Positions 18,108 to 25,750 are shown, counted from the stretch's first letter. The stretch is DNA of 64,000 bases from Pseudomonas putida (GCA_041071465.1 CP163498.1:434001-498000), one strand, 5' to 3'. Numbers and translations: made by a program. The notes: generated by a model not told the origin, from the sequence alone.

Positions 18108-19058
18108 GTGGACAAGACTCTCCACCAACCACTGGGCGGCAACGAAATGCCGCGTTTCGGCGGCATCGCCACCATGCTCCGTCTCCCCCACCTGCAAAGC
18201 GCCAAAGGCCTGGATGCCGCCTTCGTCGGCGTACCGTTGGACATCGGTACCTCGCTGCGTTCCGGCACCCGCTTCGGCCCACGGCAGATCCGCGCCGAGT
18301 CGGTGATGATCCGCCCCTACAACATGGCCACCGGTGCCGCCCCGTTCGACTCGCTGTCGGTAGCCGACATCGGTGACGTGGCAATCAACACCTTCAACCT
18401 GCTGGACGCCGTGCGCATCATCGAAGAGGCGTATGACGAGATCGTCGAGCACAACGTCATCCCCATGACCCTGGGTGGCGACCACACCATCACCCTGCCG
18501 ATCCTGCGTGCGCTGCACAAGAAGCACGGCAAGATCGGCCTGGTACACATCGACGCCCACGCCGACGTCAACGACCACATGTTCGGCGAGAAGATCGCCC
18601 ACGGCACCACCTTCCGCCGCGCCGTGGAAGAAGGCCTGCTCGATTGCGACCGCGTGGTACAGATCGGCCTGCGCGCCCAGGGCTACACCGCCGATGACTT
18701 CAACTGGAGCCGCCGCCAGGGCTTCCGCGTGGTTCAGGCCGAAGAGTGCTGGCACAAATCGCTGGAGCCACTGATGGCCGAAGTACGGGAAAAGGTCGGC
18801 GGCGGCCCGGTTTACCTGTCGTTCGACATCGACGGCATCGACCCGGCCTGGGCGCCCGGTACCGGCACCCCGGAAATTGGCGGCTTGACCACCATCCAGG
18901 CGATGGAGATCATTCGCGGCTGCCACGGCCTGGACCTGATCGGCTGTGACCTCGTCGAAGTCTCCCCGCCTTACGACACCACCGGCAACACCTCGCTGCT
19001 CGGTGCCAACCTGCTGTTCGAAATGCTCTGCGTGCTACCAGGCGTCGTGCGCCGCTGA
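18108..19058 (+). CDS. gbuA: 4-guanidinobutyrase (agmatinase/arginase family)
   Basis: This is a manganese ureohydrolase converting 4-guanidinobutyrate to 4-aminobutyrate and urea, in the arginine/agmatine/homoarginine pathways. The 316 residues show all metal motifs: GGDHTITLP (His126), DAHADVNDH (Asp149, His151, Asp153) and SFDIDGIDPAWAPGTGTPE (Asp240, Asp242). The sequence from HQPLGGNEMPRFGGIAT onward follows P. aeruginosa GbuA closely as I recall it, more closely than agmatinase SpeB. The GTG start at 18108 has TGAGG at 7 bases and gives the MDK N-terminus; an ATG four codons earlier has no ribosome binding site. Confidence 0.92.
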   Translation: MDKTLHQPLGGNEMPRFGGIATMLRLPHLQSAKGLDAAFVGVPLDIGTSLRSGTRFGPRQIRAESVMIRPYNMATGAAPFDSLSVADIGDVAINTFNLLDAVRIIEEAYDEIVEHNVIPMTLGGDHTITLPILRALHKKHGKIGLVHIDAHADVNDHMFGEKIAHGTTFRRAVEEGLLDCDRVVQIGLRAQGYTADDFNWSRRQGFRVVQAEECWHKSLEPLMAEVREKVGGGPVYLSFDIDGIDPAWAPGTGTPEIGGLTTIQAMEIIRGCHGLDLIGCDLVEVSPPYDTTGNTSLLGANLLFEMLCVLPGVVRR

Positions 19059-19068
19059 CCGACGGCCC

Positions 19069-19190
19069 TTTGTAGGAGCGGCCTTGTGTCGCGATCGGGC
19101 CGCAAAGCGGCCCCCGGTTTGTGGCCGTGATGCATAGATTGCCGGGGCCGCTCTGCGGCCCAATCGCGACACAAGGCCGCTCCTACAAAA
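19069..19190. repeat. Paired inverted REP elements (REPIN-like) between gbuA and its transporter
   Basis: Two REP units face each other. The outer arms 19069-19095 and 19163-19189 are perfect 27-base inverted copies (beginning TTTGTAGGAGCGGCC). Each unit also contains an inner GGCCGC/GCGGCC hairpin. The arrangement is typical of Pseudomonas REP doublets. It may stabilise the gbuA message or attenuate read-through into the symporter gene. Confidence 0.85.
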
Positions 19191-19333
19191 GAGCTGGCAG
19201 TACTTGCAATACCCCGGCAGGAGCCATGAGGGAGGGCCACAGAGGCCCGCCAACAACACGACAAGACCGCCGGGCGCCGTAAGCCGCCCGCGTGGTCGAT
19301 CTCGCCATAATAAAGATAATCGGGAGACCCCCA

Positions 19334-20713
19334 ATGGCCTTGGACATCATTGTTGTAATGATCTACACCGCCGGCATGCTCGGGCTGGGCTGGTACGGCA
19401 TGCGACGCGCGAAAACCCATGAAGACTACCTGGTAGCCGGGCGCAACCTCGGCCCGGTGCTGTACATGGGTACCATGGCCACCACCGTGCTCGGTGGCGC
19501 TTCTACCGTTGGCACTGTGCGCCTGGGCTACGTTCACGGCATTTCCGGTTTCTGGCTGTGCGCAGCCCTGGGCCTGGGCATCATCGCCATCAACCTGTTC
19601 CTGGCCAAACCGTTGCTGCGCCTGCGCATCTTCACCGTGACCCAGGTGCTTGAGCAACGCTACAACCCTACCGCACGTCAGGCCAGCGCCGTGATCATGC
19701 TGGCTTACGCGCTGATGATCGGCGTCACCTCGACCCTGGCCATGGCCACCGTATTGCAAGTGCTGCTGGACTTGCCGTTCTGGGCTTCGCTGCTGCTCGG
19801 CGGCGGTGTGGTGGTGCTGTATTCGACCATTGGCGGCATGTGGTCGCTGACCCTGACCGACATCGTCCAGTTCGTGATCAAGACCGTCGGCCTGATGTTC
19901 ATCCTGCTGCCGGTGTGCCTGTACAAGGCCGGTGGCTGGGACACCCTGGTGGCCAAATTGCCAGCGGCCAGCTTCCAGCTGACCACCATTGGCTGGGACA
20001 CCATCGTTACCTACTTCCTGATCTACTTCTTCGGCATTCTCATCGGCCAGGACATCTGGCAGCGTGTATTCACTGCTCGCGATGAAAAGGTCTGCCAGCG
20101 TGCCGGCACCGTCGCCGGTGTGTACTGTGTGGTGTACGGCCTGGCTTGCGCTGCCATCGGCATGGCGGCACATGTGCTGATGCCCGACCTGGCCAACCCG
20201 AACAACGCCTTTGCCGAGATGATCAAGAGCACCCTGCCCGATGGCATCCGTGGCCTGCTGATGGCCGCAGCACTGGCAGCCATGATGTCCACCGCCAGTG
20301 CCGGCCTGCTGGCCGCTTCGACCACTGTGACCGAAGACCTGCTGCCCAAGCTGCGTGGCGGCAAGCAATCGAGCCTGGGGCTCAGCCGCCTGTTCACCCT
20401 GCTCACCGGCCTGGTGGTGCTGGGCATCGCGCTGATGGTGAACGATGTGATCAACGCCCTGACCCTGGCCTACAACCTGCTGGTCGGCGGCATGCTGATC
20501 CCGCTGATCGGGGCAATCTTCTGGAAACGTGCGACCACTGCCGGTGCGATTGCCAGCATGTCGCTGGGCTTTGCCACTGCGCTGCTGTTCATGTTCAAGG
20601 ACGGGCTGGAGGCCAATACACCGATCTACTACAGCCTGGCGATTGGCTTGGTGAGTTTTGTGGTGGTTAGCCTGATGTCGCGCAAACCAGTCGGTGCAGT
20701 GAATCTGGCCTGA
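19334..20713 (+). CDS. Sodium:solute symporter family transporter
   Basis: This is an inner-membrane protein of 459 residues with about 13 transmembrane segments of the SSS (LeuT-fold) family. Typical features are EDYLVAGRNLGPVLYMGTMATTVLGGASTVG at residues 28-58 and GGMWSLTLTDIVQFVIKTVGL, the SSS signature region, around 170-190. It has GGGAG before the ATG. Its place after gbuA on the same strand suggests uptake of 4-guanidinobutyrate or a related amino or guanidino compound, but the substrate is not shown by sequence. A strong bidirectional terminator follows. Confidence 0.88.
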   Translation: MALDIIVVMIYTAGMLGLGWYGMRRAKTHEDYLVAGRNLGPVLYMGTMATTVLGGASTVGTVRLGYVHGISGFWLCAALGLGIIAINLFLAKPLLRLRIFTVTQVLEQRYNPTARQASAVIMLAYALMIGVTSTLAMATVLQVLLDLPFWASLLLGGGVVVLYSTIGGMWSLTLTDIVQFVIKTVGLMFILLPVCLYKAGGWDTLVAKLPAASFQLTTIGWDTIVTYFLIYFFGILIGQDIWQRVFTARDEKVCQRAGTVAGVYCVVYGLACAAIGMAAHVLMPDLANPNNAFAEMIKSTLPDGIRGLLMAAALAAMMSTASAGLLAASTTVTEDLLPKLRGGKQSSLGLSRLFTLLTGLVVLGIALMVNDVINALTLAYNLLVGGMLIPLIGAIFWKRATTAGAIASMSLGFATALLFMFKDGLEANTPIYYSLAIGLVSFVVVSLMSRKPVGAVNLA

Positions 20714-20758
20714 TAGGTATCGCCTGCACTGGCAATAGACAATCAGCAGACACTAAAA

Positions 20759-20788
20759 GGCCGCTGCACCCACCCAGGTGCAGCGGCC
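20759..20788. terminator. Bidirectional intrinsic terminator
   Basis: Perfect 12-bp arms GGCCGCTGCACC and GGTGCAGCGGCC enclose six bases. On the plus strand the stem is followed by TTTGTCTTT; on the minus strand it is followed by TTTT. It ends the symporter transcript on one side and the small ANR-controlled ORF on the other. Confidence 0.9.
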
Positions 20789-20799
20789 TTTGTCTTTAA

Positions 20800-20928
20800 T
20801 CAGCGACGACGCGGTTGGCGCTTGCGCTGCTCTTCATCAGTCGGGATCGGCACCGGCTGCAAGGGTGGTGGAATCAGCCCCAAGGCGACCGCCAGGTCGT
20901 GGAGCCAGTTTGACAGTGGTTTATTCAT
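20800..20928 (-). CDS. 42-residue conserved-type small protein, PA1414-like
   Basis: This is a 42-residue ORF beginning MNKPLSNWLHDLAVALGLIP and ending in a basic QRKRQPRRR tail. AAGGGGG precedes its ATG at ideal spacing. An amphipathic N-terminal helix is likely, then a Pro-rich linker (PPPLQPVPIP). It is followed 12 bases later by a strong terminator and preceded by an ANR-like box. The sequence and context resemble, from memory, the PA1414 gene of P. aeruginosa, whose 5' leader yields the anaerobically induced sRNA SicX. Function unknown. Homology is recalled, not computed. Confidence 0.75.
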   Translation of the reverse strand: MNKPLSNWLHDLAVALGLIPPPLQPVPIPTDEEQRKRQPRRR

Positions 20929-20997
20929 AATGCCCCCTTGACGGGTCAACCTCACGGCGAATCAATCCTGCGATGCTTCATACAGATCATAGCCCGA
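20929..20997 (-). ncRNA. Candidate SicX-like 5' leader RNA
   Basis: This is the predicted untranslated leader of the 42-residue ORF, running from just downstream of a TAATAC -10 candidate to the start codon. It contains a small TTGAC-gg-GTCAA hairpin (20938-20949) directly next to the Shine-Dalgarno sequence. In P. aeruginosa the equivalent leader is processed into sRNA SicX (recalled). Boundaries here are approximate, and no sRNA is proven. Confidence 0.4.
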
Positions 20998-21003
20998 TGT
21001 CCT

Positions 21004-21056
21004 GTATTACGCATGCCTCTGCTCCTACAGATAAGGGCCATTTTGACGCGGATCAA
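21004..21056 (-). promoter_or_regulatory. ANR/FNR box and -10 element of the small ORF
   Basis: TTGATCCGCGTCAA on the minus strand (21043-21056) fits the ANR/FNR consensus TTGAT-N4-ATCAA at 9 of 10 defined bases. A TAATAC hexamer at 21004-21009 can serve as the -10. The box is centred about 52 bases from the predicted start, rather than the usual -41.5, so the exact start is uncertain. The box overlaps the stop codon of the upstream LysR gene. Confidence 0.6.
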
Positions 21057-21946
21057 GCCGTGGCGGCGCATTCCGACGACTGGCTAATCGTTTCGCTTTG
21101 TTGCAGGTCGATCCATGCCTGCAGATTAGCCCCGCGCATCCCTTGACGCCACATAAGCCAGGTAACCGCCTGGTCGAACGGCGCCTGCAGCGGGTGTACC
21201 CTCACCCGGTCGCGCCCGGGCAGGCTGTCGAGCATCGACTGGGCCATCATCGCCACACCCGCACCGGCGATTACACAGGCCAGCATGCTCTGGTACGACT
21301 CGATCTCCATCACCCGGCCCATCGGCGTATGGGCATGGGCATACCACGCCTCCAGACGCATGCGGTACGAGCAGCCCTGACGGAAGGTGAACACCGCCTT
21401 GCCTGCCACGTCCTTGGCAGTATGCACCGCCGGGTGCTCGGGGCTGGTGATCAGCACCAGTTGCTCATCGCACAGCGGCACGCCATCCAGCCCCGCCAGG
21501 TTCAGCGGCCCATCCACCAGAGCGGCATCCAGGCGGTGGCTGAGCAGGCCTTCGAGCAGCTCGCCGCTGGGTGCGGCGCGCACTTGCAGGTTCACTGCCG
21601 GGTATGCCTGGTGATAACGCGCCAGCAATGCCGGCAGATGGGTCGCCGCCGTGCTGTACATGGTCCCAAGCACGAAGTCCCCGGCCGGCTCACCGCCTCG
21701 CACGGCAGCCAGCGCCTCGTCGCGCAGGGCCGACATGCGGTGGGCATAGTCCAGAAGCACCTTGCCCGCAGGCGACAGCTGCAAACGCTGGCGTTCGCGC
21801 AGGAACAGCTCGACACCCAGTTGCTCCTCAAGCTGGCGCAAACGTGTCGAGAGGTTCGATGGCACCCGGTGCAAGCGTTCGGCGGCACGGGTGACCGAGC
21901 CTTCCTCGGCTACGGCTTGAAAGATACGCAGTTGGCTGAACTCCAC
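21053..21946 (-). CDS. LysR family transcriptional regulator
   Basis: The 297-residue LysR regulator begins with FSQLRIFQAVAEEGSVTRAAERLHRVPSNLSTRLRQLEEQLG (helix-turn-helix) and continues with the effector domain (DFVLGTMYSTAATHLPALLARYHQAYPAVN). The GTG at 21946 is favoured because GGAG lies 7 bases upstream; a TTG four codons earlier has no ribosome binding site. It is divergent from an MFS transporter, with an inverted repeat between, so it probably controls that gene. Its 3' end overlaps the ANR-like box of the next small gene. Confidence 0.85.
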   Translation of the reverse strand: MEFSQLRIFQAVAEEGSVTRAAERLHRVPSNLSTRLRQLEEQLGVELFLRERQRLQLSPAGKVLLDYAHRMSALRDEALAAVRGGEPAGDFVLGTMYSTAATHLPALLARYHQAYPAVNLQVRAAPSGELLEGLLSHRLDAALVDGPLNLAGLDGVPLCDEQLVLITSPEHPAVHTAKDVAGKAVFTFRQGCSYRMRLEAWYAHAHTPMGRVMEIESYQSMLACVIAGAGVAMMAQSMLDSLPGRDRVRVHPLQAPFDQAVTWLMWRQGMRGANLQAWIDLQQSETISQSSECAATA

Positions 21947-21982
21947 AGCATTCTCCAAAACAGAACAACTTGATCATCATTA

Positions 21983-21997
21983 TTCAATTTTATTGAA
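21983..21997. promoter_or_regulatory. Putative LysR operator upstream of the YbfB-type MFS gene
   Basis: TTCAAT-ttt-ATTGAA is a perfect 6-bp inverted repeat in an AT-rich 106-base divergent region between the LysR gene and the MFS gene. It also contains the T-N11-A spacing expected of LysR sites. Supported by position and symmetry only. Confidence 0.4.
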
Positions 21998-22052
21998 AAT
22001 GAAATCGCCCTAACCTGCCAACCATCGCTTACATCCGTGCAGGAGACCTGTC

Positions 22053-23213
22053 ATGTCGCCACTCATTCAACTGCTGGCCAGCGCCGTGGCGCTGATGATG
22101 GCCATGGGCATCGGCCGTTTCGCCCTCACCCCGCAATTGCCACAACTGATTGCCGAAGGCCAGTTCGACCTGACAGTCGCAGGGCTGGTGGCGGCGGCCA
22201 ACTACCTGGGCTATTTCATAGGCGCGGTGGACGCCATGTTCGCTCGCTCGCCAGGCCAGGTGCGTCTGCGCCTGCATGGCGGGCTGTGGTTGTGCGTGCT
22301 GTTGACACTGGCCTCTTGGGCTGCCGAAGGCTTCTGGGGCCACCTGCTGCTGCGCTTTGGCACCGGCGTGGCCAGTGCCTGGGTGCTGGTGATGATCACC
22401 AGCCTCAGCCAACAGGTGGCCAATGCCCACAACCGCCAACGGCTAGGTGCCCTGGTGTTTGCAGGGCCCGGCCTGGGCATCGCCGTGACGGGGCTGTTGG
22501 CACTGGTGGCGCATCTGTTGGGGCTGGGCTCGGCAGCACTGTGGCTGATCTATGCCGTGGCTGCACTGGTGATGCTGCTGGCCGTGCGGCCCTGGCTGCC
22601 ACGGTCGCTGCAAGCCGCGCCAGCTCCGTCGCCAGAGCAGCAAGGCCCGACCCGCAGCGGCGGCATTGGCCGCCTGGGGCTGGTGTATGCACTGTATGGC
22701 GTGGGTTACATCCTGCCGGCCACCTTCCTGTCACAGATGGCCAATCAGCAATTTCGCGGGCAGTGGCTGGCCGACCTGTTCTGGCCGGCGTTCGGCCTGG
22801 CGGCGGCGCTGGGTGTGCTGTTGGTGAGCCTGCGCCGTGGCAGTAGCACCGCGCGCTGGCTCGCGGCCACCCTGTGGTTGCAAGGGCTGGGCGTGCTGGC
22901 CTGCCTGATGGGCGGAGGCATCGGGTTGGCGCTGGGTGTAGTGCTGTGCGGCGGGCCATTCCTGGCCTGCATGCAATTGGTGATGCAGCGCTCGCGGGAG
23001 CTGGCACCACATGCCACCCAGCGCAATGCCGGGCTGCTGACCGCGTGCTTTGCCCTGGGGCAGTTGAGCGGGCCGTTGCTGGCGGCGCTCAGCAGCCATT
23101 ACAGCGGCGGGCTACAGCCGGCGCTGATGCTGGCTGCAGCCGGGTTGGTAGTGGCCGGGGGGCTAGTGCGAATGGCCCGTACTAGCCTACAAACCGCCGC
23201 AACTGCTGCTTAA
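22053..23213 (+). CDS. MFS transporter, YbfB/YjiJ family
   Basis: The 386-residue inner-membrane protein has about 12 hydrophobic segments. The first, MMAMGIGRFALTPQLPQL (residues 14-31), is the hallmark of the YbfB/YjiJ branch of the major facilitator superfamily; GLVAAANYLGYFIGA and the GAGPGLGIAVTG-like middle also fit. The substrate is unknown. AGGAGACC lies before the ATG. It is divergent from a LysR regulator that probably controls it. Its end overlaps the convergent EamA gene by 32 bases. Confidence 0.88.
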   Translation: MSPLIQLLASAVALMMAMGIGRFALTPQLPQLIAEGQFDLTVAGLVAAANYLGYFIGAVDAMFARSPGQVRLRLHGGLWLCVLLTLASWAAEGFWGHLLLRFGTGVASAWVLVMITSLSQQVANAHNRQRLGALVFAGPGLGIAVTGLLALVAHLLGLGSAALWLIYAVAALVMLLAVRPWLPRSLQAAPAPSPEQQGPTRSGGIGRLGLVYALYGVGYILPATFLSQMANQQFRGQWLADLFWPAFGLAAALGVLLVSLRRGSSTARWLAATLWLQGLGVLACLMGGGIGLALGVVLCGGPFLACMQLVMQRSRELAPHATQRNAGLLTACFALGQLSGPLLAALSSHYSGGLQPALMLAAAGLVVAGGLVRMARTSLQTAATAA

Positions 23214-24108
23214 CCCAAGGCTCGGCACTCACCAGAATCACCCCCAGCAGCACCATCAACGCCCCAACCACAAAATTCACGCTCAGTGGCTCATCGAGCA
23301 GCAATACACCAAACGTCACCCCGAACAGCGGGGTAATGAACGAAAACACCGCCAAGTTCGACGCCAGGTATTTGCGCAGCAACCAGAACCAGGTGAGATA
23401 GCTGATGAACGACACCACAATCCCTTGGAACAGCACGCTGCCCATCGCCAGCGGCGTCAGCGACACCGCGCCGATCTGCCCGCTGAGCAGGGCAATCAAC
23501 AGCAGCCCGGCAAAACCGACCGCCAACTGATAGAACAGGGTCAAGGTGGCTGGCGCCTCCGAAAGCCGTGAACAGCGCACCACCACCGTGGTCGCGCCCC
23601 AGGCCAGCCCGGCGATCACGCCAAACGCATCACCCAACAGGGTACGGCCATCCATGTGTTCGAACGACATGCCACCGGCAAAGGCCATGGCGATACCACC
23701 GAAGGCCAGCAAAATGCCCACCCACTGCAGCAGCCGCAGGCGTTCGCTGGGTAGCCGAAAATGCAGGCCCAATGCGGTAAATACGGGCGCGGTATAGAGG
23801 AACACCGACATATGCGCCGCCGAAGTCAGTTTCAGGCCCTCGGCAATGAACAGGAACTCCACGCCGAACAGCCCGCCTGCCACCAGCCCGGCGCGCCAGG
23901 TGCTGCCGACCTGCTCCCAACCGCCACGCCAGCACAGCATCAGGCCCACCAGCACGGCAGCGATACCGTTGCGCAGCGCAGCCTGCATCACCGGGGCGAT
24001 GTCGACAGCAGCGGTCTTGATCAGCACCTGCTGGCAACCCCAGATCAGGCACAGCCCCAGCATCACCTGGAATGCAAAGGCGTCTGGGTTCTTGCGGACC
24101 GCGCTCAT
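23182..24108 (-). CDS. EamA/DMT family transporter
   Basis: This is a ten-helix inner-membrane transporter of 308 residues with two EamA repeats. The first opens with LGLCLIWGCQQVLIKTA and the second includes FGVIAGLAWGATTVVVRCS near residue 160. The repeat end FGVTFGVLLLDEPLSVNFVVGALMVLLGVIL is typical of the family. Likely an exporter of small metabolites. The 3' end overlaps the MFS gene by 32 bases in convergent orientation. No dedicated regulator is adjacent. Confidence 0.87.
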   Translation of the reverse strand: MSAVRKNPDAFAFQVMLGLCLIWGCQQVLIKTAAVDIAPVMQAALRNGIAAVLVGLMLCWRGGWEQVGSTWRAGLVAGGLFGVEFLFIAEGLKLTSAAHMSVFLYTAPVFTALGLHFRLPSERLRLLQWVGILLAFGGIAMAFAGGMSFEHMDGRTLLGDAFGVIAGLAWGATTVVVRCSRLSEAPATLTLFYQLAVGFAGLLLIALLSGQIGAVSLTPLAMGSVLFQGIVVSFISYLTWFWLLRKYLASNLAVFSFITPLFGVTFGVLLLDEPLSVNFVVGALMVLLGVILVSAEPWVKQQLRRFVG

Positions 24109-24213
24109 AAGCGGGCCTCTGGGGTCGTCGTGGGCATGGGCAAGGCTCGGCAGCGTTCAGAAGCTACCGATTATCGGGTTTCCAGCGCCGCACTTGCCAG
24201 CCTTAAAACGACA

Positions 24214-24609
24214 TCAAGCAATCTGTGCCTTCGCAGATACCCGTTCGAACGTCGCTTCGTCCAAGGCATCTTCCTGCTCATCCAGCACTTGGCGCGGGTG
24301 CTCGAAGCCGGGGATGCTGCTGTCGATCAGGCTCATCAAGCGCGAACCGCGTTCGGTCAGCACGAAGTTTTCTCCATTGCCGCCGTCGTCTTCGTGCCGG
24401 CTCTCGATAAAGCCACGCTCGAACAGCAGCTTTTCATACTCGCAGGCGCGGGTTTTCAGGTGGTCCAAGTCGCCCAGTGGCTCACCCTTGGCGGCCAGCG
24501 CTGCGGCATGCTGCTCGGCATAAGGGCGGGGCGTGAAGCTGTGACCGGCGCCATTCTGCACTTCGTGCAGCAAGCGTTCGATCAGGTCCCAGTCGTAGGC
24601 GATGCTCAT
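24214..24609 (-). CDS. DUF2513-like small protein
   Basis: The 131-residue soluble protein opens YDWDLIERLLHEVQNGAG, the pattern of DUF2513 proteins (about residues 4-21). Next come an HLKTRACEYEKLLFERGFIES helix region and FVLTERGSRLMSLI, which looks like a winged-helix wing and helix. This fold is common in phage and accessory genes, and DNA binding is plausible. AGGAGC precedes the ATG at 24609. It lies next to the toxin-antitoxin pair on the opposite strand, hinting at a small accessory patch. Family call is by eye. Confidence 0.65.
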   Translation of the reverse strand: MSIAYDWDLIERLLHEVQNGAGHSFTPRPYAEQHAAALAAKGEPLGDLDHLKTRACEYEKLLFERGFIESRHEDDGGNGENFVLTERGSRLMSLIDSSIPGFEHPRQVLDEQEDALDEATFERVSAKAQIA

Positions 24610-24743
24610 GTTGATGGGCTCCTGCTGTAGACGGAAGGGGTACACAGGTTGGGACCTGCCGGTGAGGACGGTGTTCCGAAAAATGAACGCTGGAAGAAAT
24701 GCCATTGCTAGAAGCCGCTTAGGCGGCAACAGGCAGAAACCAT

Positions 24744-24777
24744 TTGCTGACTTGCCGCCTGTAGTTTATAAACTACA
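24744..24777 (+). promoter_or_regulatory. Toxin-antitoxin promoter with embedded operator palindrome
   Basis: TTGCTG (24744-24749), a 17-base spacer and TATAAA (24767-24772) form a near-ideal sigma-70 promoter. The -10 lies inside an 18-bp perfect palindrome, TGTAGTTTATAAACTACA (24760-24777), the obvious candidate for antitoxin or complex binding. Predicted transcription would begin only about 7 bases before the toxin start codon. Confidence 0.7.
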
Positions 24778-24785
24778 TTCACTCG

Positions 24786-25088
24786 ATGAAGAAAATCGAA
24801 TCCAGCAGTTTCAGACATTGGGTGACCGGCCTGCGGGACAGCAGCGCCAGAGCCCGCATCATTTCTCGGATCAACCGGTTAATGGAGGGTTTACCTGGCG
24901 ACGTATCTCCGGTTGGCCATGGCGTCAGTGAACTCAGGATTCACTACGGGCCTGGCTACCGGGTGTACTTCCATCAGACGGGCAACACTTTCGTCATTCT
25001 GTTATGTAGTGGCGACAAAAGCAGCCAACAGCGTGACATCAAGGCAGCCCACCAGATTCTGCGTTCGTGGAGGATGCAAAATGACTGA
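24786..25088 (+). CDS. Type II toxin, RelE/HigB-like addiction module killer protein
   Basis: This is a 100-residue basic protein of the RelE/ParE superfamily, in the subgroup usually named addiction module killer protein. Marks are FRHWVTGLRDSSARARIISRI at the N-terminus, the central GVSELRIHYGPGYRVYF strands (about residues 46-62), and ILLCSGDKSSQQRDIKAAHQI. Family members cleave mRNA on the ribosome. It precedes its antitoxin and overlaps it by 8 bases, the toxin-first order seen in HigBA-type loci. No Shine-Dalgarno sequence is visible before the ATG, and the predicted leader is only a few bases, so translation may be weak. Confidence 0.85.
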   Translation: MKKIESSSFRHWVTGLRDSSARARIISRINRLMEGLPGDVSPVGHGVSELRIHYGPGYRVYFHQTGNTFVILLCSGDKSSQQRDIKAAHQILRSWRMQND

Positions 25089-25374
25089 AACCTTTTCCGA
25101 ATTCGACCCCGCCGAGTACCTCACAACGCCCGAAGCAATCGCGCAGTTCATGACCGACGCACTTGAGACTGGCGATGCCGGCTATGTTGCCAAAGCGGTT
25201 GGCGTGGTGGCCCGTGCAAAGGGCATGAGCGAACTGGCCAAAGAAACTGGCCTGTCTCGCGAACAGCTCTACCGCTCTTTCAGCGAGCACGGCAACCCGA
25301 CCCTGAAGTCGTTCCTGACCGTAATGAAGGCATTAGGCATAGACATGACGGCGCGCCCCCACCTTGCTGGCTGA
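25081..25374 (+). CDS. Type II antitoxin, addiction module antidote protein
   Basis: The 97-residue DNA-binding antitoxin begins FSEFDPAEYLTTPEAIAQFMTDALETGD, the toxin-neutralising part. It continues with a helix-turn-helix, ARAKGMSELAKETGLSREQLYRSFSEHGNPTLKSFLTVMKALG (about residues 47-90), the standard pattern of the antidote protein family. GGAGG at ideal spacing gives it a far better ribosome binding site than the toxin, consistent with the need for antitoxin excess. It overlaps the toxin by 8 bases and presumably represses the palindromic promoter. Confidence 0.88.
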   Translation: MTETFSEFDPAEYLTTPEAIAQFMTDALETGDAGYVAKAVGVVARAKGMSELAKETGLSREQLYRSFSEHGNPTLKSFLTVMKALGIDMTARPHLAG

Positions 25375-25463
25375 GTGACTGTTTCCGCCATCGGTCGTTA
25401 ACGCTGAACTACCACGCCCCTTTAGCCCTCCACCGCGCATAGCCACCGCTGGAGGTAGAAAGG

Positions 25464-25736
25464 ATGAAACCGCTACTGCCCATTGCCTGCGCCACAGCCC
25501 TGCTCTGCGCCCTGCCCGCCTGGGCCTGCACACCGGAAGAAGCAACGCAAAAACGTGAAGAGCTTGCCGGGTTGGTCACGCAATTGACCGAACAAAACCC
25601 GCAGAAGGCCAAGGAGATCAATGACGAGCTTCAGGGGATGGATTTGGAGACGGCGAGCAAGGACTTGCCCGACAAGTGTCAGCTGATCGATCAGCGGATC
25701 AAGGAATTGAAAACGGCAGAGAAGAAGGCCGATTAG
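25464..25736 (+). CDS. Small exported helical protein of unknown function
   Basis: The 90-residue protein has a clear signal peptide ending LCALPAWA. The mature part starts at Cys22 and is rich in Glu, Lys and Gln, probably two helices. It contains only one other cysteine, Cys72 (DLPDKCQLI), so one disulfide could tie the two helices. A lipoprotein is less likely because AWAC is a poor lipobox. GGAGG precedes the ATG at 25464. I do not recognise the family. Confidence 0.75.
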   Translation: MKPLLPIACATALLCALPAWACTPEEATQKREELAGLVTQLTEQNPQKAKEINDELQGMDLETASKDLPDKCQLIDQRIKELKTAEKKAD

Positions 25737-25750
25737 TGGCCGCCTGCGCC

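Noticed and set aside
18971..20368. Minus-strand open frame of about 465 codons opposite gbuA end and the symporter
   Set aside because: Spans two real genes and a REP pair; His/Gln-rich shadow without a start signal.
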